Positions 43,230-57,355 of a stretch of 64,000 nucleotides of DNA are shown here, one piece after another. The translations under genes and the position numbers were made by a program. Within the stretch, counting starts at the first letter, position 1; each line of letters starts with the position of its first letter. The stretch comes from Semisulcospira habei (Eukaryota > Mollusca > Gastropoda > Semisulcospiridae), in contig BTPG01000006.1 of NCBI GenBank assembly GCA_036245525.1, positions 96,272,191 to 96,336,190 on the forward strand. Direction: 5' to 3'. The notes beneath the pieces are model-generated. The model was not told the origin of the DNA, did not search any database, and worked only from the letters and a program-made list of their open reading frames with translations.

Positions 43230-44345
43230 ACACATATTTGCGATAAAATACAGGGTGCGGATCAGTTACCTCGAGGGGGGGGGGGGGGAGTCCGATATTT
43301 TGTTTGGGACATTCAACCTCATACAAAAGGCCTCCCCGGCGGTAGTCCTTGCTTCCACAGGCAGCTGATGGGGCATTGGGTGGGATGGAATTCCACAAGC
43401 GTGCTGCTGCAGGGGAAAAGGAGTGGTGGTACACATCGGTCCTGCAGTGTGGGACTCTCAGTTTGACCGCTGACCGCGGGAGCCTGTGGCAAACTGGATT
43501 CCTCCGTCCCCAGGTTTCAGGCCGACCAGGCCTCCCATGATCTTGTACATCATGGTGGCCTTGGCAACCGCTCGGCACAATTTAAGGGGCCGGAGTTGGA
43601 GCTTGGCTGTCATGGCGGTGGCACTGCTGGTGGAACTGAAGTCCTGCAGTATGCGTCTGGCTGCCCGCCGTTGTACCTTCTCTAGGTTGTTTGATAGGTA
43701 CTGCTGGTGTGGATCCCAGACAGGCGCAGAGTACTCCATAACTGGGGGTACGAGGCTCTTGTAGCAGGTGGTGTGAATGGCGACTTAGGACCCTCTGATG
43801 TTTCTGTACACAAAGGCACTTGTCCTATCGGCCTTTGCTGCTACTGAATTCACATCCTCTCCCCGGTTCAAATCCCTGGTGAGATGGATGTCCCGGTATT
43901 TTGCGCTGTTAATTTTCTCTAGTGTGTGCCCATGCAGTGAGTAAGAGGTGTCAATGGGCTTCCTCTTCTTGGTCACAATAGCATTTGCTCACATTGAAAC
44001 TCATCTGCCAGGTCTCTTCCCACTTGGCCAGACTATCCGGGTTTTGTTGCAGTTGCTTGGAGTCGGCCATGGAGCGGACCTAGTTATACAATATGGTGTA
44101 ATCAGCAAACAGTCTTACTTTGGACTTGATATTGTTGCCCAGGTCATTGATGTACAACAGAAATAGCGTTGGTCCGAGGACAGATCCCTGAGGTACTCCT
44201 GATGTAACTTGGCCAACTGAGGACACATTACCCTCCACAACAACGTGCTGGGAGCGCAGTGACAGGAAGTTCCTGATCCATTGTAGTGTCCTGTCACGGA
44301 TCCCATAGTGGTGGAGCTTTAACAGCAGGCGTTCAAACTAATCAA
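43230..44345 (-). pseudogene. Decayed minus-strand LINE
   Basis: Reading leftward from 44,340 the frames give LLLKLHHYGIRDRTLQWIRN, VTSGVPQGSVLGPTLFLLYI, NDLGNN, then FADY in place of the catalytic FADD and a stop. MSFNVSKC and EYSAPVWDPHQQ follow, then LEKVQRRAARRI and LWNSIPP. At the 3' side a G-run (43,275-43,289) follows GCGGATCAGTTACC. At least four frameshifts and one stop are seen. It is 5'-truncated at the finger motifs. Confidence 0.8.
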
Positions 44346-46421
44346 CATTTTTTCTTTCTTTGTTCCACCACGCTAGAACGAGGGAGGAAATCAATGTAAA
44401 TATGCACAGGCATAAACTATCTGTCTCTGGTATATCTGTCTATCGGTATTGCTTTGGGGTGTATCAGTGTCAGCACAGACATTTAATGATATCTACTCTC
44501 AAACAATGATGAAAATTATTCTCGTAATTCAGATCACTGAAATATAGATTGTGTTTTAGCTGCGTTATATATACAGATTCTTTTCTTTATATACAAATTA
44601 ATATAAAGTGCACTCGACTGCTGTTTCTGACTTCATTCTAACATGTTGTACGTGTGTCTGTTAACCAGAAGTTACATCTTTCTGGGATGAACTCGAAATG
44701 TGAACTGTTTGTCACTCAAAGTGTTCGGTGAGATTTTATTTTTCATTCTTTATCTGCATGTTGGCATACAAATGTGTTCAACGGTTCCTTCTGAATACAT
44801 TCTGCCGAGCTGTTCATGTGATCTTTGACTGCGAGTTGCATCGTTCTGCATTGGACTTGGAATGTGAACTGGCCTTTGAACGTGAACTGTTTTGGAGCTC
44901 AAAGTGTTCAGTAACAAGTTTGCTTCCTGACAGTTTTGTGCATTTGTGTCATGAATCTGGACTTTGTTTTTGCATATCTTGAAAGGAAAAATGTCTCTAA
45001 TGTCTGCATTTGGTGAAAAAGACTGCAGTCTGTGTTATTTTGCTTTCCATGCACTTTTTGTGTTAAGACTGTCGGATTAATGACCTGTTTATTTTTCTCT
45101 TATTTACATTGCATACGTTCAATCAACTCACGGAGATATATACTGGCTTCCATTAAAAACGCGAAAAGTGTCTGTAAGTCTACCCCCAAAAAAAGAGCCA
45201 CCTTGACAGCAAAACAAGAACATTTTATTTGTTCCTTACTTCAGATGTTTATCCTACTGTCTGAGCTACCTTGACACAAAAATTGGATGAGCTATCGCCC
45301 ATAGCTACCTTGGAGGGCACAGGGTTTCATTAGTGTTGAAAATAAGCAAAACTGGACACACTCTGTGAAGCAAATTTCCTGTGATATGTTTTAACACACC
45401 AGTTGTATGGATTGCTTATGATGTTATTAACTGCCTCAAACGAAATTTGACTCGACAAATTCATTAGAGAACCAGAACTTACGGTGCACATCATTTTCTT
45501 AATAAATCTTATTTGATTTAATGTGAATTACTTTCGAACCATTTTTAAGCTCCAGTGACTGACACAGAGATAAAGCACACACACATATCCATTCGATCAG
45601 TGACACTGCACATTAGTTGGCTTTCAGCTGTGTCCTTTCAGATGCTCTCCATTTCACTTTCAATATCCTGTGATGGTAGTGTCACTGATGACGTCATAAG
45701 TCATCGATGTGCGATTTTTATGACTAAACATTCTATTTGCACATGACACAATACCTTCATAACATTTTCTAATACATGACGTCAAAATAACCCGGATTAA
45801 AGTATATTTACGAAGAAAAACGCTTTGGTGAAAAATTCGCGGGTTTTTTGTTGATCAATATATATTGGTAAACAAATACGTACTGTCTGACCGTCAAAAA
45901 GAATTGCGCGGATATGTTGCGTAGTTTTCTTATTTTACGTGTGGAAATCGACCGATTACGTGATCGTGACGTTTCAGACTTCACCGCAAAACCCCGTGGC
46001 CGCGTTTTTACGTCGTGAAACTTTTTTCCATGGCATTTTCAATTCACTCGTGCGGTCCAAGTTTTGAACCTACAGCCAAACCGAAAACAGTTTTGAAAAC
46101 AGCGTGAGCTCCTTAGTACTTCTTGGACGATCCCCACTCCGAATTTGGAAGAAAGCGTACACAATTGACAGTGAAAAGTGTTCGATTGGGCACCAAATTT
46201 TGCTGAGCGAAAATCAAGAGAGGGGGATCCTCTACATTTTGAGAGGTACGTCTCAGTTTTTAAAATCACTAAATATGTCAGTGATTACTTCAAAATTGTA
46301 GCGGTACGAATCTGAAGACAGACCGACCCTCCGCTCATTTGAGCATCCGCCATTAAATCATTTGACTTGTCTTGAAAGTGCTTTATACGGCGATAAAGTT
46401 TATCTTTTTTCCTTCGCAAAG
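44346..46421. other. Non-coding with a ~190-bp diverged duplication
   Basis: AAATGTGAACTG ... CTCAAAGTGTTCRGTRA occurs at 44,695-44,730 and 44,868-44,912, a two-unit repeat. No gene is recognised. Confidence 0.35.
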
Positions 46422-46541
46422 ATGTTATTGGTTTTGTTGGGTCTACTTTTCGTCACTACAACGAGTGTGTGGAAGACAGTCAGTGCAGACGTGTTTTCAA
46501 CTTTTCATGCAGTGGCGCACTTTTTTGGGGTTTACTGCTAA
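46422..46541 (+). CDS. Possible 39-codon secreted peptide
   Basis: ATG opens MLLVLLGLLFVTTTSVWKTV, a good signal-peptide pattern, followed by SADVFSTFHAVAHFFGVYC and a stop. No neighbours, splice signals or homologues are visible, so chance is quite possible. Confidence 0.15.
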   Translation: MLLVLLGLLFVTTTSVWKTVSADVFSTFHAVAHFFGVYC

Positions 46542-46739
46542 ATTGAGATATATTTCTGTATCTCAGATATATTAAAACGTCATTCAATTTTCCAGATCTA
46601 GACCTAGATTAAACTCTGTGCAAGTTGTATATATCTGTTGAGTGTACGACATAATTCTTAAATCCCAGGCTGCACGTCGTCTGACTCATTAGCATAAAAA
46701 CTGGTCTATGTAATGCGTTTACCACAGTGTCAGTTACTT

Positions 46740-47310
46740 AGCGGTAAATCGGCTTCAGTTGTTTGTTTGTTGTTGTTGTTTGTTTGTTTGTTTTTTGTTG
46801 GGTTTTTTGTTTGTTTGTTTTTTTTGGTTTTTTGGGGTTTTTTCAAGTTTTTTTTTTAATAACGAAGTAATACCTGCGATCAATCGTAGCGACCAATAAT
46901 GTACAGATTGTTTCAAATATGTAACACCAAGTGGACATTGAAACAGCAGTCCGGCGTGTGACTCTCAGGGGCAGATTTCGGGTGAGTATTGGGAGGTGGG
47001 GGTGGGGGGGGGCGGGGTAGTGGATCCTTCTTTCTCCCCCACCCCCCCCCCCCCTCCTACCCAGGCAGTCAGGTGGCCCAAATATATTATTACTAAAATA
47101 ATTTTAATTCTGGGGATTTCAGAAACCGCCATTTTCCTCAGAAGAGAGAGTGGAACCCCTCCACCTCCTCCCCTCGACCCCCCCCCCCCCCCCCGCCCCC
47201 CCCCCAATTTTTGTCTCTCCCCCCCCCCCACCCCACCCCCTCCTCCGAATTTTGTCTAGTGGAAAGGTAATCTTTCTTCCTCCCCCCCCCCCCCTTTCCA
47301 GTCATTTGAT
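46740..47310. repeat. T/G-rich then poly-C/poly-G low-complexity region
   Basis: GTTTGTTT repeats (46,755-46,860), then G-runs at 46,995-47,018 and many C-runs up to 47,295. Frames across it on both strands are artefacts. Confidence 0.8.
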
Positions 47311-47549
47311 ATTTTGAGAGTACGAAGAGCAAAGTCTCGTTGCTACACCCTTCATCTTAATTAGTTACTCTTTATCAGTTTCCTTTTTGTGAATAACACT
47401 TCCGTACAACCAAAACTGTCATCCGTTTCAGTTTGAACATATCAGTCCCATGCTCTCTGAGGTACTGCGGGAAAAAAATACATAGGCCTACATGTATGTA
47501 CTGTGTGTTTATGACGTGCAAACAATCTTAGATGTCACAGTACCAACAT

Positions 47550-48690
47550 TCGAGATCGGGTCGTAATTTATTCACGCTTGACAAAAAAAAAATTTAAAAA
47601 AAATAAAAAATAAAAAATAAAAAAAATTGTACGTATCCATTAAGCACAATAGTATCAAGAGGACTATCACAAAAAGGCAAAACGCAAGTATATGTACGGC
47701 GACCATGACCCCGTATATAGCAACGTGATCCTTATTCTTAACACTTCTTTTCACTGAGGACTACTGTCAGGTAAATTTTCAGATAGATCAGTTCAATGGT
47801 TTCAGAGACGTTGCTTCTAAATTGTGTCCTAATTTTTGCATCATACACACGCGCTCTTTTGTTCATTTCTGTCAACGTAATAAATTTGAAGTAAATCAAC
47901 AGTAATTTTGGATATCTCACGTAAAACAAATCAAATGCCAATATGGTAGCCATTACCTTGAACTTGGTGATAACCATTTGTTTTGTTTTTTTCAAGATTC
48001 TCTTTTTACCAAGGTAAATCAGCTTTTTTAATCAGCTCAATGTTAAGCGAAACCCGTTGAAAGGGTGTAGAGATACTGTCTGTACAAAATATATAAATTT
48101 AAACAAATCCATAGCTGCCACCGCCTTCACCTGAAAAGTGGTGACGAAATTCTGACGCTGAACACATTCTTCCATTAATATCTATCAAAACACCAAATTT
48201 CAAGCACACTAACCCATTAGTTTCAGAGATCGCTTATGAATAGACAAAAAACAAATGTCCCCTTCATAACCTTGACCATGGACCCAGTGGATTGATTCTT
48301 GTTTACAGCACACCCTGTCACTACGCACTATCGTCAGTTCAAGTCCCAGCCAAATCGGTCCGATGGTGTCAGAGATATTGCCCGCAGAAGAAAATGCGAC
48401 AATAAAGTAAACATGGCCGCCACGGCCATGACCTTCAGGTTAACAATCTAATTCTTGCATTAAGCATTCTATTTAGATAACCTCTATCAAAACGCCGATT
48501 TTCAAGCAATTTCATCTGCTGGTTTCGGAGATCCTGTGTATGTAGACGAAACATGGCCGCCAAAACCTTGACCTTGAAATTACAGACTTGTTTCTTGTTA
48601 ATGACACACCATTCCACTGCGGATTGTCATCAGTCCAAGTTTGAGTCTGTCAGTCCAATGTTGTTACAAAATCAGTAGGACAGAAACTGA
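47550..48690. repeat. Second satellite-like array, units of about 130-150 bp
   Basis: Units share AACATGGCCGCC/ACC, a CCTTGACC word, TTCTTGTT-A-ACACACC, TCTATCAAAACRCC-ATTTTCAAGCA and GTTTCRGAGATC. They lie around 47,690, 47,940, 48,110, 48,260, 48,410 and 48,550. Divergence is high. Confidence 0.55.
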
Positions 48691-53140
<4,450 letters not shown>

Positions 53141-53146
53141 TGTCTC

Positions 53147-53239
<93 letters not shown>
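53141..53239. repeat. (TG)n microsatellite
   Basis: A pure TG run of about 95 bases. Confidence 0.95.
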
Positions 53240-53241
<2 letters not shown>

Positions 53242-54033
53242 ATGTACATATGCATAAAAAAATTGGGTAATGAATCTGTCATATATTCAAGGACAGAACT
53301 TTTAGGATACGTCGCCCGGTACCTAGGTGAAAAGCACTACCGGCGCCATTGCTGTGGTTTTTGCACTTGTCCGGTTGCAGCGTAGGGTCAACTGTACTTC
53401 ACTCGCTTGGAGTGGTATAGCTATTTGAACTATCGTATGAGGGAGCGATCTCGGAGGAAAAACTGAATCACCTGACATGGATTTGTCGCACCAATTCCAA
53501 ACCCCTACCACAGACAGGCACAGATGCTTATGTGTTTTCTTCAGTGGGGTTCAATAGAATTACTTTGGCTACAAAGTGTCATGAGGTTCTCTGCCATGTA
53601 CAGTTCGTGCGGGTCATTAAAATATGTGCCTTGGGATATACTCCGCGTCATGCTATGAAAAGGAAACTTTTCTCAACAAGAGACATAGATCCTCATGTGC
53701 ATACTTGTATACAGGTTACATACTTCACGTCTGATTAACCCCTTGACTTCCGTTGTTTTTGTTGTTGTTGTTGTCGATGTACTAGGGCAAGCAGCCGCCA
53801 CTCCGAATGACTGAAGTCCAGTTGACCCTACCCAGAAACCCGACAGTGCAAAAGGCGTAGCAATGGCGGGAATAGTGTTGTTTGTTTTTATCTTCACCGG
53901 TTCGTGCCTGACTGTATGTTATTACCGTATATACAATTGTCCTCATGATGGGCCATTTGCCGCTGGGACATTGTTCCCCCGACATGTAACCCTTTGGCTG
54001 TCGGTAGCGGGTTTTGTTGCGTTCATTCCTGCA

Positions 54034-54257
54034 GGAATAACAACAGCCTGACATGCTGCAGGAATAACAACAGCCTGACATCCTGCAGGAATAACAACAG
54101 CCTGACATCCTGCAGGAATAACAACAGCCTGACATCCTGCTGGAATAACAACAGCCTGACATGCTGCAGGAATAACAACAGCCTGACATCCTGCTGGAAT
54201 AACAACAGCCTGACATCCTGCTGGAATAACAACAGCCTGACATCCTGCAGGAATCAA
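54034..54257. repeat. 27-bp tandem repeat, eight units
   Basis: Unit starts fall every 27 bases (54,034, 54,061, 54,088 and so on to 54,223), each GGAATAACAACAGCCTGACA plus TSCTGCW. Because 27 is a multiple of three, several frames stay open on the minus strand and one on the plus strand. There are no unique spacers. Confidence 0.95.
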
Positions 54258-54890
54258 TCAATCAATCAGCATTATTGTTTCAAATACATGTTGCCACGTA
54301 CATGAAAAATTGTCTCGCCACCTCAGGTGCGAATCACAACCACTCACACTCACACAACAGTTTGCAAACAACAAATGGACAATGGCTCTGGACGGGTGAA
54401 GCCCGGCCGTCGCCAAGGCGTCTAATGGCCGGCGCCAACAGCCCCAACCCGACCTGAACGTCCCCAACACTGACAAAGAGCCCTATCATAGTATCTCTCA
54501 AACACGTAATATAATATTTTAAAACTTTCTGCTTGGCTGAGACTAGTTAAACAAAATAAGAAATACGCATAAACAACAATTTTTTCAGTTTAAAAAAAAA
54601 TATTTAAAAAATAAAAGAACTATACTTTCAAAGTTTCTACCTGAGGGCCCGTCGCTATAAGGACAGCGCCGGCTATTAGACAGTCGCTCCGGCATAAACA
54701 GTCGCCACCTTAATTATCACTTAACTAGTATATAATTTCAAAGTCATGTTCAAAGCAGTAATAGTAGAACTACAGTATTAACGTGAAAGCAGTCCAAATG
54801 GTTTCTAAAGAGTACACACATGCACACGCTGTTGTAAGAAACACAGCCACTGTGTCGAGGAGGTGCCGTCTGTCATCACATCATTCGGCT
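54250..54890 (-). mobile_element. Minus-strand retroposon 3' portion, copy 2
   Basis: It starts with an (ATCA)n tail and matches 8,765-9,440 through CTCTGGACGGGTGAAGCCCG, GTCTAATGGCC, CAGTCGCTCCGGCATAAACA and GTGAAAGCAGTCCAAATGG. It is inserted next to the 27-bp array inside the 1.4-kb element. Confidence 0.6.
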
Positions 54891-55387
54891 GGAACTTGAT
54901 GTGGGGGGCCTGAAGCTTGCTCGCTTTGCTGTATGCACTCGCGCTATTCCGCGTAGGCAGTGATGTTGAGCCGCGTGGCGTGGAAAGTGACACTCCTATG
55001 ATGATTGAAAGGGGGGAAAAGCACTTTGGTTGTATTGCCAAAGCAAAATGAGCGCCGCTTCCGAGATCACCGGACCCAAATGGAACTAATATCAACTCTC
55101 AGCGTCGCACGGAGGAAATTATAAAACGATTCGGCCAGTTAACAGCCTTACCGCAGCACAACAACTTGCCAAAAGTCATCAAAAAGAAACAACAGTCGTG
55201 ATGGGTGCCGGCTGGGCCTGACATCGGATCAGTATCAAATGAAGGTACAATGTCTATTAGAATACTGCGGGTGGCGACCATTTCTGCCGGAGTGGGCGCG
55301 GGCCAGGAGATGTTGCGTGGCCGCCATCTTGACGCTACTCCCCATGTGTGACGCGACAAAAATCACTACTGACAGCCAAAGGATTAA

Positions 55388-56070
55388 ATCGGGTTGATGC
55401 ATCAGTTAAAGGGATCTGCTCAAAGGTGGTATGGGCTGCTACAGCAGTGCTGCCACCGTTACCCGATGCATCTATCCTGAATCTCTTCTCTATCAAGTGT
55501 GGATGTCAAATCTGACTGACACTAATTTCAGTCATAAAGTGTCAGAGTTCATTTTATGGTCACTATGATATCCACAACCTCACAGTTCACATACACGTCA
55601 GTATGTACTTTGGCATCTATGAAAAAAAATCTCTATCACTGAGTTTGACCCACTTGTATTTAAACCTGAATGCAATTCTACCTCAGCCTGGTGCAGTGCC
55701 GGATCGGCTGGGTTGGCTCTCACACCCCAGTATCAGTCAGTAAGCAAAAGGTCCTCGGACCGTTGTCGGCCTGAGGGTCGTTTTGATTACTTGGACAAAC
55801 ACACACACAGCTCAAATGGGACATTACTATCAGTTACACTTGCTAACTTTTAACCCTTGAAATGTGCGCGGAAGAGCGGAATAGGTCACGAGGAAAACCT
55901 CACCATTTCTACAACACCATAACACACACATTCTACACAATTTTACAAACGATTAGCTCCATTGCAGTAGATGCTACTCAAAGCGTTCAAAAGCAGCAGT
56001 ATCGTACGTAACTTTAGTAGTGCATTACATCTGAGCGACTTTCAAAGATCTACTCTCTCGTCAGTTGTAT
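55388..56070. other. Non-coding stretch
   Basis: No gene or element is recognised. Confidence 0.35.
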
Positions 56071-56339
56071 TTAACCCTTTAACTGCCAGAGAAAGTTCAA
56101 GGATGTTTATCTGAAAGAGACATAAACCCTCATGAGCCCCCGCAGTCGGGGGGGGGGGAGAGGCGGGGGGGGGCTCTAAGGTTTATGTCTCTTGTCACTG
56201 AGTTAGTCCGGTCGATCGTCCTGTGTTCTTTACCCCTATTTTTGATCCACGTCACACTGTGTTCTTCACGCAAATGTCGGTCAGTGTACAGTGAGTTCAT
56301 ACGCGCATACTTCGCGTCCGCTGGCAGCGAACGAGTTAA
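56071..56339. mobile_element. TTAA-bounded MITE, 269 bp
   Basis: The left end TTAACCCTTTAACTGCCAG pairs with the reverse complement of the right end, TTAACTCGTTCGCTGCCAG. A second inner hairpin (AGAGACATAAACC ... GGTTTATGTCTCT, around a G-rich loop) lies at 56,127-56,192. TTAA at both ends fits a TTAA-target (piggyBac-type) origin; no transposase is seen. Confidence 0.65.
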
Positions 56340-56452
56340 GACCTTTGACAGTGGCCGGTAGCCCTGTTTGTCGATGCCGGGTGTTCCAGCAGGACTCACC
56401 TCGACAAACAGCGCTACCACCGACTGCCAGCACTGACAAAGGTCTCGGTTAA
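56336..56452. mobile_element. TTAA-bounded hairpin element, 117 bp
   Basis: The arms TTAAGACCTTTGACAGTGGC...CTGTTTGTCGA and TCGACAAACAG...GACAAAGGTCTCGGTTAA pair over about 45 bases. It shares its left TTAA with the right TTAA of the preceding element. Confidence 0.65.
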
Positions 56453-56689
56453 CTCATTCACACCAAAAGATGATCTCCACAACTTTGGTAGGCTTCAACA
56501 CAGGCCTGGATGATCGTTGTGCAGTTCAGTGGTCACATGAAACTGACGTGGGTGGCAGTAATACTACTTCCGGTAATAAGATATCACCAGTGACCTTTCA
56601 CGATCATCCCATCCCTGTTACGTTAGCGTCAATAAGAAATCTGAACCGACCGTGAGAGGCCCAAGTGGATAAGACAAGAAACAGTCATG

Positions 56690-56935
56690 TAGGGCCGAGA
56701 AATTACCAACAATGAAAGTAACACGCTTAGAGAGGACAAGTACAAAAGGATTTCTTAAAATGTTTAAATGGACATATAAAATAGTTTAAAAGCACTGCTT
56801 ATCTTTCGCGAGAAGAGTTCAACTTCCCACGTAAGAAAGAAACTTTAAGTGGTGCATTGTTTCTCTGTGTGTCCATTTTGAGGGGGAAAAAATCTTGTAT
56901 TTGTCCTTTCTAAGCCTGTTTCTTTCTTAGAATTT
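56690..56935. mobile_element. Inverted pair related to Penelope pseudo-LTR ends
   Basis: The left block ACACGCTTAGAGAGGACAAG is repeated inversely near 56,900-56,930 (reverse complement ACAGGCTTAGAAAGGACAAA). Both resemble ACACGCTTAGAAAAGACGGG at 16,550. There is no coding between them. It could be a solo or chimaeric Penelope end. Confidence 0.4.
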
Positions 56936-56961
56936 CTTTGCCTATTACATGTTCCACACGA

Positions 56962-57046
56962 TTAATCCTCTGCGCGTTGGTAGCGGTTTTAGCAGCGATG
57001 ATTCCTGCATCGTTACTAAAACCGCTAAGGACACGCAAAGGGTTAA
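56962..57046. mobile_element. TTAA-bounded hairpin element, 85 bp
   Basis: TTAATCCTCTGCGCGTTGGT pairs with the reverse complement of the right end (TTAACCCTTTGCGTGTCCTT). Both continue into AGCGGTTTTAG. A near-complete palindrome with TTAA at both edges. Confidence 0.7.
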
Positions 57047-57062
57047 CGTTTCAGCCGGGACC

Positions 57063-57160
57063 ATTGGTCATTATTGTTCAAGGGCAGTGCCAGATTAGTT
57101 TGTCGCCTTTCCAGGCGCCAAACTAATCTGTCACTACTCTTGAATTATCATGTTGGTCGA
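57063..57160. mobile_element. Palindromic hairpin element, copy 3, overlapping the SLC17 stop codon
   Basis: The arms GTTCAAGGGCAGTGCCAGAT and the reverse complement around ACTACTCTTGAA are the same family as 7,435. Its right half lies in the last coding exon of the transporter (57,134-57,355, minus strand). Confidence 0.8.
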
Positions 57161-57355
57161 TCTGTATCCCAGTGTGATGTCTTCTGATGTGTATTGTAGT
57201 TGTATAGGTGTCTTCTCCGCCGGTAAAAGTCGATCAGACTTGACCCTTGACCATTGCTGTGGCTGACTGGACCCGAAAATGACGTAGAACAATGACGTCA
57301 CGAGTTCAATCACCAGAATTAGCACGAAACACCATCGCCACTCCTCGACGGTATT
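57134..57355 (-). CDS. SLC17-family last exon, with MITE-derived end
   Basis: The exon has 74 codons including the TAG stop, phase 0. The acceptor is CGTTTCAG. It starts NTVEEWRWCF, ends the last membrane helix at FGSSQPQQW, then has a polar tail to GYRSTNMIIQE. The final ~11 codons and the stop lie in the palindromic element at 57,063-57,160 (shared words GATCGACC, ATGATA and TTCAAG). Confidence 0.85.
   Translation of the reverse strand, partial: NTVEEWRWCFVLILVIELVTSLFYVIFGSSQPQQWSRVKSDRLLPAEKTPIQLQYTSEDITLGYRSTNMIIQE

Larger units (their letters stand above)
53986..55387. mobile_element. 1.4-kb element with ~40-bp terminal inverted repeats
   Basis: The left end reads TAACCCTTTGGCTGTCGGTAG then TTTTGTTGCGT. 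The reverse complement of the right end (55,340-55,387) reads TTAATCCTTTGGCTGTCAGT and then TTTTTGTCGCGTCAC. The TTAA at the right and the CCCTTT terminus resemble piggyBac-type termini, but no transposase is present. The interior holds a 27-bp satellite and a retroposon, so this is a non-autonomous element that took in insertions. Confidence 0.6.

Noticed and set aside
53863..54051. 62-codon frame with a signal-peptide-like start
   Set aside because: MAGIVLFVFIFTGSCLTVCY is suggestive, but the frame runs into the inverted repeat of a transposon at 53,986 and has no splice or homology support.
54034..54257. CRISPR-like regular repeats
   Set aside because: The 27-bp units are directly adjacent with no unique spacers, so this is a tandem satellite.
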